12,004 bases of DNA, from NCBI GenBank assembly GCA_018065765.1, contig JAGHSR010000131.1:1-12004 (forward strand), read 5' to 3'. The position numbers and the translations under genes are program-made. Under the pieces are notes generated by a model. That model was not told the origin of the DNA. It saw only the letters and a list, made by a program, of their open reading frames with translations, and did not search any database. The DNA is from Candidatus Colicola coprequi. Its GTDB lineage: Bacteria > Bacteroidota > Bacteroidia > Bacteroidales > Paludibacteraceae. This document shows positions 5,779-12,004 of the stretch, piece after piece; within the stretch, counting starts at the first letter, position 1; every line of letters starts with the position of its first letter.

Positions 5779-7890
5779 ATGTATCAGAGAAAACTCTCCA
5801 TATTAGTGCTTGCACTTGTTATGTGCGTTTCTGTATTTGGATTAACCAAAACAGAGTTGGATTCTATATGCCGACAATTTGAGCTACAGGAAATTGAAGT
5901 CAGAAGTCAAAAATCCAAACTCAACACCACCCTGCCCGCCCAGCGATTGGATGGCGAGAAACTGGAACAGCTCAGCAGTCACTCCGTAGCCGATGCTCTA
6001 CGATACTTCTCAGGTGTTCAAATCAAAGACTTTGGCGGTATAGGTGGCATGAAGACGGTGGATATTCGCTCCATGGGGACACATCATTTGGGCGTCTTTT
6101 ATGATGGCATCGAGATAGGAAACGCCCAAAACGGAACGGTGGATTTGGGTAAGTTCTCGTTGGAAAACATTGACGAGATTGCCCTGTACAACGGGCAGAA
6201 GACAGATATTTTTCAACCCGCCAAAGACTTTGGCAGTGCCGGTACCCTGTATATAAATACACGTCGCCCACGATTTGAGAATGGCCGGAACTATCATATA
6301 GTAGCAGCAGTGAAAGCAGGTTCTTTCGGTTTAGCCAATCCCAGTTTACTCTATGAACACAAGTTAACAGAGAATATCCACCTTAGTCTTAATGCCGAGT
6401 ACACTTACGCCACAGGACGCTATCATTTCCGCATACACAAGGTGTACCCTGATGGACTGATCGCATGGGACACAACAGGAGTTAGACAAAATGGTGATGT
6501 TCAAACAGAACGCGCAGAAGCGGGACTATTTGGTTATCTTCCTAATGGGAAATGGCACATAAAAGGGTATTTCTACAATAGCGAAAAAGGCATACCTCGT
6601 GCCATCATTCGCAATGTATGGACATCTGCCCAACGGCAATGGGACAGAAACGCATTCGTTCAAGGAAACTTCACCAATACATGGTATTTCACAAGGGATT
6701 CCCATGACCATGTACAAAGGTCATATTCTCTACAAGCAAATATCAAATACAGCAACGACTATATGCGCTATTTGAATCCAGACACCACCATGGTCTACAT
6801 TGACAATCAGTTCTGGCAGCAGGAAGTATATGCAAGCATTGCAAACCAATGGACGCTTTTTCCTTGGTGGAATATAGATATTAGTGCCGATTACATATGG
6901 AATAAGTTGGATGCAACATTAGCTAATTTTGTTAATCCGCAGCGCCATACCGGACTCGTGGCTGTTGCTTCTGCATGGTACTATAAATGGATCAAGGCTC
7001 AATTATCATGTTTGGGAACGTTTATAGAAGACCATTGTACAACTGGAGAAACAACTAATACGCAGAAACCAACATCTGTCATAAAGCAAAAACCACGTTT
7101 CACACCCATGGCATCACTAAGTTATCAACCGATATTAAAAGAGCGATTATACTTAAGAGGATACTACAAACAGGTATTTCGTATGCCCACTTTCAATGAT
7201 CTCTACTATACAGATATGGGGAACATTCATCTAGAACCCGAAGAAGCAATACAATACGATGGTGGAATAGAATATTCCAAAAAATTCACTCAACTCCATG
7301 CTACCTCTTACACGATAGATTTACATCTCAAGGCAGATGGTTATTTCAATCAAATCAAGAACAAAATCGTTGCTGTCCCTAAAGGAAACAGTCAATATCG
7401 TTGGATGATGATGAACCTCGGTTATGTAGAAATTAGAGGAATAGATGTAAATGCAGGTCTGGATTTTGAATTTCCTATTATCTCCTCACCCACGAAACCT
7501 ATCACACTTAGTATCAGCGGTATATACACCTATCAAAAAGCACAAGACTTCACCGATTCCAATGATCCATTAACTTACGGAGGACAAATAAGTTATATTC
7601 CATGGCACTCTTGTTCTGCAATCGCCAATATGGCATGGAACGGATTTGCAATCAATTATGCCTTTATTTATGTAGGTGAACGATATCATAATTCTGCCAA
7701 TATCCTCGCTAATTATGAACAACCTTGGTACACACACGACCTCTCTTTAAGCAAAATTTGGGACCTACCACTCGGCAAACTCTCTACCGCTGTGGAAATC
7801 AACAATCTGCTTAACCAGCAATACAACGTTATTCTCAACTACCCTATGCCGGGAATTAATGGGAAACTTGTGATTAAATACATATTATAG
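5779..7890 (+). CDS. btuB: TonB-dependent outer-membrane cobalamin receptor BtuB
   Basis: This protein would import cobalamin across the outer membrane using TonB energy. Residues 1 to about 22 form a signal peptide. A possible TonB box (LQEIEVR) lies at about 36-42. The plug domain covers about 45-160, with GVQIKDFGG, TVDIRSMGTHHLGVFYDG and an IDEIALYNGQ segment. The rest is a 22-strand-type beta-barrel with the typical RGYYKQVFRMPTFNDLYY and LEPEEAIQYDGGIEY stretches and an INNLLNQQYNVI segment near the C-terminus. Length 703 fits BtuB-like receptors. It lacks the N-terminal carboxypeptidase-like domain usual in SusC proteins. The B12 assignment rests on the riboswitch directly upstream and the BtuG-type gene directly downstream (17-bp gap). 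The start is fixed by the riboswitch motif ending four bases before it. Confidence 0.92.
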   Translation: MYQRKLSILVLALVMCVSVFGLTKTELDSICRQFELQEIEVRSQKSKLNTTLPAQRLDGEKLEQLSSHSVADALRYFSGVQIKDFGGIGGMKTVDIRSMGTHHLGVFYDGIEIGNAQNGTVDLGKFSLENIDEIALYNGQKTDIFQPAKDFGSAGTLYINTRRPRFENGRNYHIVAAVKAGSFGLANPSLLYEHKLTENIHLSLNAEYTYATGRYHFRIHKVYPDGLIAWDTTGVRQNGDVQTERAEAGLFGYLPNGKWHIKGYFYNSEKGIPRAIIRNVWTSAQRQWDRNAFVQGNFTNTWYFTRDSHDHVQRSYSLQANIKYSNDYMRYLNPDTTMVYIDNQFWQQEVYASIANQWTLFPWWNIDISADYIWNKLDATLANFVNPQRHTGLVAVASAWYYKWIKAQLSCLGTFIEDHCTTGETTNTQKPTSVIKQKPRFTPMASLSYQPILKERLYLRGYYKQVFRMPTFNDLYYTDMGNIHLEPEEAIQYDGGIEYSKKFTQLHATSYTIDLHLKADGYFNQIKNKIVAVPKGNSQYRWMMMNLGYVEIRGIDVNAGLDFEFPIISSPTKPITLSISGIYTYQKAQDFTDSNDPLTYGGQISYIPWHSCSAIANMAWNGFAINYAFIYVGERYHNSANILANYEQPWYTHDLSLSKIWDLPLGKLSTAVEINNLLNQQYNVILNYPMPGINGKLVIKYIL

Positions 7891-7907
7891 CAACTGAAAT
7901 AAAACCA

Positions 7908-9065
7908 ATGAAAGAAATAATCCATATTTATCATATAGTATTAACCATGGTGACCTGGTTCTTCATATCTTGTCGAGGTCCAGAAATATACATTCCGGCA
8001 GAGCGGGAACAAAAAGGCGAAATCACTCAAACAAAAGCAGTTGGTTTTTATCTGCTCAACGAAGGGAATATGGGATCAAACAAGGCATCGCTGGACTATT
8101 ATGACTGCACTAAGGCATCCTACATACGTAACATCTATGCTGAGGCCAACCCAGAAATCACACAATCATTAGGTGATGTGGGCAACGACATCAAGATTTA
8201 TGGTTCACGCCTGTATGCAGTAATCAACTGTTCCAATTTAGTAGAAGTGATGGATGCAGCCACAGCTAAACACATCGGAACCATACAAGTTCCCAACTGC
8301 CGATATCTTACTTTCAAAGATGGTTACGGATATCTGACTTCATATGCAGGCCCCGTAGTAGTGGATGCCACAAAAGCACAAATAGGATATGTAGCAAAGT
8401 TTGATACCACTACATTACAAGTCGTTGATACGTTCCATGTCGGTTTTCAGCCTGACGAATTAGAAATAGTCGGCACGAAACTCTACGTTGCTAATTCCGG
8501 GGGGTACATGGTGCCCAATTATGAACATACCGTTTCTGTTATCGATTTGAATAACAAAACCCGGACAAACATTGAAGTTGTCAATAACCTTCATCGTTTA
8601 CGTGCAGACCAATATGGACAAATTTGGGTATCGTCACGGGGTGATTACTATGGTCAACCTTCACGTTTGTACTGCATTGACACGAACACAGACCAGGTGA
8701 TTGACTCCGTCATGACAGCAGTAAGTTGTATGTGGCTTGATGGTGACTCCCTATATATTTGTGCCACCGAATTTAGTTACATAACCTATGACACAGAGAT
8801 AACCTATGCTATTGTCAATGTGAAGAAACACGAAATCGTAACCCGCAATTTTATTCAAGATCCAACCGTCAAAATTGACAAACCTTATGGAGTCGCCGTA
8901 CATCCGATTACCAAAGACATCTATGTTACCGATGCCAAAAACTATGTTTCTACGGGAACACTTTGGTGCATCGGACAAGATGGCATAGCCAAGTGGTCTG
9001 TCCGAACAGGCGACATTCCTGCACATATTTGCTTTAGATTAACAAATAAAGCCATCAATCAATAA
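7908..9065 (+). CDS. btuG: BtuG-type cobalamin-capturing surface lipoprotein (YncE/DUF5074-like beta-propeller)
   Basis: BtuG proteins of gut Bacteroidetes are surface lipoproteins that bind cobalamin very tightly and pass it to BtuB. Here a hydrophobic N-terminus ends in FISC, making Cys22 a likely lipidation site. The remaining residues show repeated beta-propeller blades of the YncE/DUF5074 style: FYLLNEGNMGSNKASLDYYD near residue 50, VGNDIKIYGSRLYAVIN, VEVMDAATAKHIGTI, FQPDELEIVGTKLYVANSGG, HTVSVIDLNN, GQIWVSSRGDYYG, and PYGVAVHPITKDIYVTDAKN near the end. Length 385 fits. The gene follows btuB by 17 bp and precedes the next by 24 bp, so it is almost certainly in the same riboswitch-controlled operon. 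The name rests on fold and context; cobalamin-contacting residues were not identified. Confidence 0.88.
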   Translation: MKEIIHIYHIVLTMVTWFFISCRGPEIYIPAEREQKGEITQTKAVGFYLLNEGNMGSNKASLDYYDCTKASYIRNIYAEANPEITQSLGDVGNDIKIYGSRLYAVINCSNLVEVMDAATAKHIGTIQVPNCRYLTFKDGYGYLTSYAGPVVVDATKAQIGYVAKFDTTTLQVVDTFHVGFQPDELEIVGTKLYVANSGGYMVPNYEHTVSVIDLNNKTRTNIEVVNNLHRLRADQYGQIWVSSRGDYYGQPSRLYCIDTNTDQVIDSVMTAVSCMWLDGDSLYICATEFSYITYDTEITYAIVNVKKHEIVTRNFIQDPTVKIDKPYGVAVHPITKDIYVTDAKNYVSTGTLWCIGQDGIAKWSVRTGDIPAHICFRLTNKAINQ

Positions 9066-9089
9066 AATAGTAATAAAAACACTCCAGAT

Positions 9090-10853
9090 ATGAAACACAT
9101 TGTAAGCCTCTGTTCCCTGTTTTTGGTTATTGGTTCTGCATCTGCCAACAGTCCGTACATCCATCGTGTATATGAATATTGTCCGGCTCCGGGTCAGTTT
9201 ATCAACACCATGCCAGCTGCCACTTCCGAGGACACGCCCGCCACAATGGCTGCCAAAGCTGATTCCGCTATTGCCAATCATAAGCAAGAGATGATTTCAC
9301 TAGGAGGTTATGGCGGATATGTAGTGTTTGGTTTTGACCACGAGATTCAAAACATCGATGGTTTATACGATTTTAAGATTCTGGGAAACTCGTTCTATGC
9401 CAGTTCCAATCCAAATCAGACCACACGACGCGGAGGAAGTAGCGAACCCGGAATTGTGATGGTCAGCCGTGATGACAATCACAACGGTTTACCCGATGAC
9501 ACATGGTATGAATTGGCAGGCAGCGAATACTACAAACCCACTACTCGCCATAACTATACAATAACCTACTATCGCACTCCTTCCGATCATCAAGAGACCC
9601 CCAATAACGAATATAAATTTCTTTGTGATACCACCTATATTGCATGGTCTTCTTCCACAGGAGAGAAAGGACACATGTCAAAAAACACTTTTCACAAACA
9701 GGACTATTTCCCCCTTTGGATGGGTGACAGTATCTCGTTCACAGGTACAATCATGGCCAATAATGGGATAGATGAGAGCGGAACCGGCAATTACTACGTT
9801 TCCTATTGCTTCGACTGGGGATATGTCGATGACCAGCCTAACGAACTGCCCAACGAGCCCCAAATGCACGCTTCAGAATTCAAAATAGACTGGGCTGTAG
9901 ATGCGAATGGAAATCCCGTTCATCTTGATGGCATACAGTTCGTTAAGGTTTATACCGCCGTCAATCAATACAATGGTTGGCTGGGTGAGTGCAGCACAGA
10001 AATCTTGGACGCTTTTGACTTGCACCCTTGTGCAGCCACTTTTGAATCCGGAAACGGAGATGTCACCCTCTCAAAGAAAGACACTGTTTGGCAAGGAGCA
10101 GACTCACCTAATGCCGGACTCAACACCTGGATGAGTGGAAACTGCCGATTCGCCACATACTTAGACAATTCATGGGGAACTGATTACTATTATGCGTTCA
10201 CCGTTTCTTCGGAAACCGACTCCTTGTCCAATGGTTGGGAACAGCCTTATCGTTCCGCTTGTGGAGGTGCTTATGCGGGACAGAACTTCTGCGTATGGTT
10301 TCAAGATTTCTACGGGAACGACACCATTTTTGCTGATGCTGACTTCTCGGGAGGGAAAGGAGTGATGGTTACCAATACTGCCTATACTGTTTTGGCTATG
10401 AAAGATAGTTATCGTATGGCTAAAACATTCACTAATGACGATTATCTCCAACTTTCTTTTATCGGTTATCGCCATGGAGAGCCAACAGATACTGTTTCAT
10501 TCTTTTTGGCAGCAAACGGCACCTATGTCCATGATTGGACCTTTGTGGATTTGAGCCATCTGGGAAAAGTGGATGCTGTATTATTAACCATAGATGGCAG
10601 TGACAAAACTGCCGGATACCTCAACACACCTACATACGCAGCTCTTGATAATTTTGGTTTGCCGGCCGCTGACGATTATACGGAGCCTGCGAGAATTCGC
10701 TTTGATGGCGAGACAGCAATTGAAATAGTACATAACGAAGACATGAACAAGACATCCAACCCAACATCTGCCCGCAAGATTTTCCACAATGGCAGCATCT
10801 TCATTCTCCGTGAAGCAAACACGTACGACATCTTAGGCCATACTATAAGATAA
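9090..10853 (+). CDS. exported two-domain B12-locus protein: cell-surface domain fused to DUF4465, with sorting-type tail
   Basis: Residues 1-19 form a standard signal peptide (no lipobox Cys). Residues about 20-310 match a cell-surface protein type I know from Bacteroides B12 loci, with SPYIHRVYEY, PAPGQFINT, ISLGGYGGYVVFGFDH, SSEPGIVMVSRD, a Ca-binding-like DDNHNGLPDD, and FVKVYTAVNQYNGWLGE. Residues about 312-530 look like a DUF4465 domain: VTNTAYTVLAMKDSYRMAKTF, DYLQLSFIGY, FFLAANG, WTFVDLSHLGKVDAVLLTIDGSD and NTPTYAALDNFG. The C-terminus (ARKIFHNGSIFILREANTYD, then ILG) resembles the short tails of Prevotella/Bacteroides exported proteins, related to the type IX sorting tail. I infer a surface cobalamin-binding or docking role beside BtuB/BtuG; DUF4465-type proteins at such loci may correspond to the BtuH family, which I recall but cannot confirm. 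It is the last gene of the operon. Confidence 0.8.
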   Translation: MKHIVSLCSLFLVIGSASANSPYIHRVYEYCPAPGQFINTMPAATSEDTPATMAAKADSAIANHKQEMISLGGYGGYVVFGFDHEIQNIDGLYDFKILGNSFYASSNPNQTTRRGGSSEPGIVMVSRDDNHNGLPDDTWYELAGSEYYKPTTRHNYTITYYRTPSDHQETPNNEYKFLCDTTYIAWSSSTGEKGHMSKNTFHKQDYFPLWMGDSISFTGTIMANNGIDESGTGNYYVSYCFDWGYVDDQPNELPNEPQMHASEFKIDWAVDANGNPVHLDGIQFVKVYTAVNQYNGWLGECSTEILDAFDLHPCAATFESGNGDVTLSKKDTVWQGADSPNAGLNTWMSGNCRFATYLDNSWGTDYYYAFTVSSETDSLSNGWEQPYRSACGGAYAGQNFCVWFQDFYGNDTIFADADFSGGKGVMVTNTAYTVLAMKDSYRMAKTFTNDDYLQLSFIGYRHGEPTDTVSFFLAANGTYVHDWTFVDLSHLGKVDAVLLTIDGSDKTAGYLNTPTYAALDNFGLPAADDYTEPARIRFDGETAIEIVHNEDMNKTSNPTSARKIFHNGSIFILREANTYDILGHTIR

Positions 10854-10918
10854 ATAGATGTTGTAAGACTAATAAACAAAAAAACATATAAGTGATAACA
10901 AAAAAAACATAAATTTGC

Positions 10919-10949
10919 TTGTACAACTGGCAAATTTGTAGTACCTTTG
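10919..10949 (+). promoter_or_regulatory. Bacteroidetes-type promoter of the second B12 transcript
   Basis: The -7 element TACCTTTG (10942-10949) is identical to the one before btuB. TTG at 10919-10921 gives a 20-bp gap, close to the 19 bp of the first promoter. The stretch 10854-10918 is AT-rich, with no clear terminator hairpin after the preceding gene, so read-through is possible. Confidence 0.7.
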
Positions 10950-10952
10950 CAA

Positions 10953-11214
10953 CTGCAATTGGTTCTTGATTCCCCTATAGGGATTAAGCTAAGAGGGAAA
11001 GAGGTGCAAATCCTCTACAGACCCGCTGCTGTAAGTTCCACATTGTGTTCTCTGTTTCTGCCGAATCTATCGGCACATGGTCACTGGTGACATGAACAAA
11101 ATGACAAAAACAGGATGTCATTTATGGTTCTCTTAACCGGGAAGGCCTGAGAGCACGGAATAAGTCAGAAGACCTGCCAATCGCGCAAATTGAACCTCCT
11201 CTGGGATTAGGCAG
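10953..11214 (+). promoter_or_regulatory. cobalamin riboswitch 2
   Basis: The canonical cobalamin aptamer is clearer here than in copy 1. It has GAGGGAAAGAGGTGCAAATC at 10992-11011, ACAGACCCGCTGCTGTAAG, GTCACTGGTGAC, then GGGAAGGC and AAGTCAGAAGACCTGCC near the 3' end. The closing stem pairs GCAATTGG (10955-10962) with CCAATCGC (11177-11184), 7 of 8 pairs. The internal hairpin ATGACA with TGTCAT is also present. The distal motif CTCCTCTGGGATTAGGCAG (11196-11214) is identical to that before btuB. Here the position of the btuB ATG reads ATC, and the nearest convincing gene starts at 11392, so translational masking of the start cannot work in exactly the same way. Confidence 0.92.
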
Positions 11215-11391
11215 GACAATCGAAAAAGATCGGCTTTCACACTATTAACAAGTGGGCATTTAGGCCATTGGCACATATCTGTGACATGTATAATTGTTGC
11301 CATTGGGGTATATTTGTCAATACGTCGTATTTTTGGTTGTTGTTCCTTTCCAAGGCGAAATATTAATTAACAATCAAAAAAAACAAACATT
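11215..11391 (+). other. long leader between riboswitch 2 and the DUF4465 gene
   Basis: This 177-bp leader has a direct repeat GCCATTGG (near 11264 and 11299), a small inverted repeat CACATATCTGTG, and two matches to TAnnTTTG (11309-11316 and 11328-11335) without a convincing -33 partner. It ends in an A-rich run directly before the start codon. No gene is supported here, although a 26-codon open frame exists at 11286-11366. It may hold a transcriptional expression platform or a secondary promoter. Confidence 0.45.
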
Positions 11392-12004
11392 ATGAAAAAA
11401 CTTTTTCTCTTATCGCTGGCAACCCTCTTTGCCTACGTCATCTATGCAGATGGCAACCACTTTGACACACACATTCTAACTTTCGAAGGGATGAATCACA
11501 AAATTGACAATCCACAATACGGCGGACCGCAACTCTATGGTTCGGGCATGGGATTTTACACCGTGGAGGAGGCGTATAATTGGACCGATTCAACACAAAC
11601 GGGACTGAGTCATACCCTGCCTAACAACTGGGGTTCCTATTGTTATTGGGGAGGTGGTCATGCTGTCAGCCATTACGTTTCCGGACAAGACTCGCTTTAT
11701 GGAGATTACAATAGTCAACTGACTGTTTACAAAGAAGGCGTATTGGGCATTCAAGCCACACAGGGAGGCCACAATGAATCCAATAACTTTGCCGTTCACT
11801 ACGGATATACAGATAATTCCGGCTATTCTGGTGACGTGCTGCCCGATATACACTTCTTTGACGGCAAAGCACGTATTGTAGACCACATGTACATAACCAA
11901 CACATGCTATGCTATTAATGTATATGGAAATGGCAATGGATTGAGCACAAAAATCAGCGATGACGATTGGGTAAAAGTATTGGCTATTGGATATAACGAC
12001 AAAG
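11392..12004 (+). CDS. DUF4465-type exported protein, 3' end outside window
   Basis: The frame is open from ATG 11392 to the window end (204 complete codons). Residues 1 to about 19 form a signal peptide (MKKLFLLSLATLFAYVIYA) without a lipobox Cys. The mature part shows a beta-rich pattern (LTFEG, LYGSGMGFYTVEEAYNW, NNWGSYCYWGGGHAVSHYVS, NFAVHYGY, DGKARIVDHMYITNTCYAINVY), then the DDDWVKVLAIGYNDK segment expected before the conserved core of DUF4465. The ITNTCYAINVYGNG stretch parallels VTNTAYTVLAMKDS in the operon-end fusion protein upstream. Its own cobalamin riboswitch implies a B12-related role; a BtuH-like surface cobalamin binder is my best guess. The start follows an A-rich leader typical of the phylum. 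Confidence 0.8.
   Translation, partial: MKKLFLLSLATLFAYVIYADGNHFDTHILTFEGMNHKIDNPQYGGPQLYGSGMGFYTVEEAYNWTDSTQTGLSHTLPNNWGSYCYWGGGHAVSHYVSGQDSLYGDYNSQLTVYKEGVLGIQATQGGHNESNNFAVHYGYTDNSGYSGDVLPDIHFFDGKARIVDHMYITNTCYAINVYGNGNGLSTKISDDDWVKVLAIGYNDK

Noticed and set aside
11309..11335. Internal promoter for the last gene from two TAnnTTTG matches
   Set aside because: The motif is weak and common in AT-rich DNA, and no TTG lies at the usual 19-21-bp distance; mentioned only as a possibility.
11286..11366. 26-residue open frame in the leader of the last gene
   Set aside because: No recognisable family, signal or clear initiation context; such a frame is expected by chance. It could be a leader peptide, but nothing in the sequence supports that.

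Overview
The window looks like a Bacteroidales chromosome, probably Prevotella-like or close to Bacteroides. The evidence is two promoters of the Bacteroidetes TAnnTTTG type, A-rich leaders without strong Shine-Dalgarno sequences, a gut-type BtuB/BtuG cobalamin locus, and a short C-terminal sorting-type tail on one surface protein. No rRNA, tRNA, CRISPR array or insertion sequence was seen. All genes lie on the + strand.

Region 1 (1-5368) is the distal part of a type I restriction-modification operon: the 3' two thirds of hsdS, a four-helix-bundle suffix protein with a C-terminal topoisomerase-type zinc finger, and a long hsdR. hsdM and the 5' part of hsdS would lie upstream and are not seen. 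The striking feature is a family of strictly 8-bp-periodic arrays of the palindrome TCGA (TCGA + 4 bases). One 10-unit array precedes the four-helix gene and another 10-unit array precedes hsdR. Two more arrays, of 8 and about 9 units, lie inside the hsdR reading frame and are translated without breaking it. hsdR also carries a third, unrelated palindromic in-frame insert just after its TGTP helicase motif. Together these inserts plausibly explain why this HsdR, at 1095 residues, is longer than I expect for the family.

Region 2 (5369-5778) holds a C8 run, a purine-rich 11/12-bp repeat tract, a promoter and a cobalamin riboswitch whose last conserved motif ends four bases before the btuB start codon.

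Region 3 (5779-10853) is a three-gene B12 uptake operon with short gaps: a TonB-dependent outer-membrane receptor (BtuB), a beta-propeller lipoprotein of the BtuG type, and a two-domain exported protein joining a B12-locus cell-surface domain to a DUF4465 domain.

Region 4 (10854-12004) repeats the scheme: a second promoter, a second cobalamin riboswitch sharing an identical 19-nt distal motif, a long leader, and a DUF4465-type exported protein that runs off the window. The B12 genes probably form one regulon that is repressed when cobalamin is plentiful: surface proteins capture the vitamin and hand it to BtuB for TonB-driven import.
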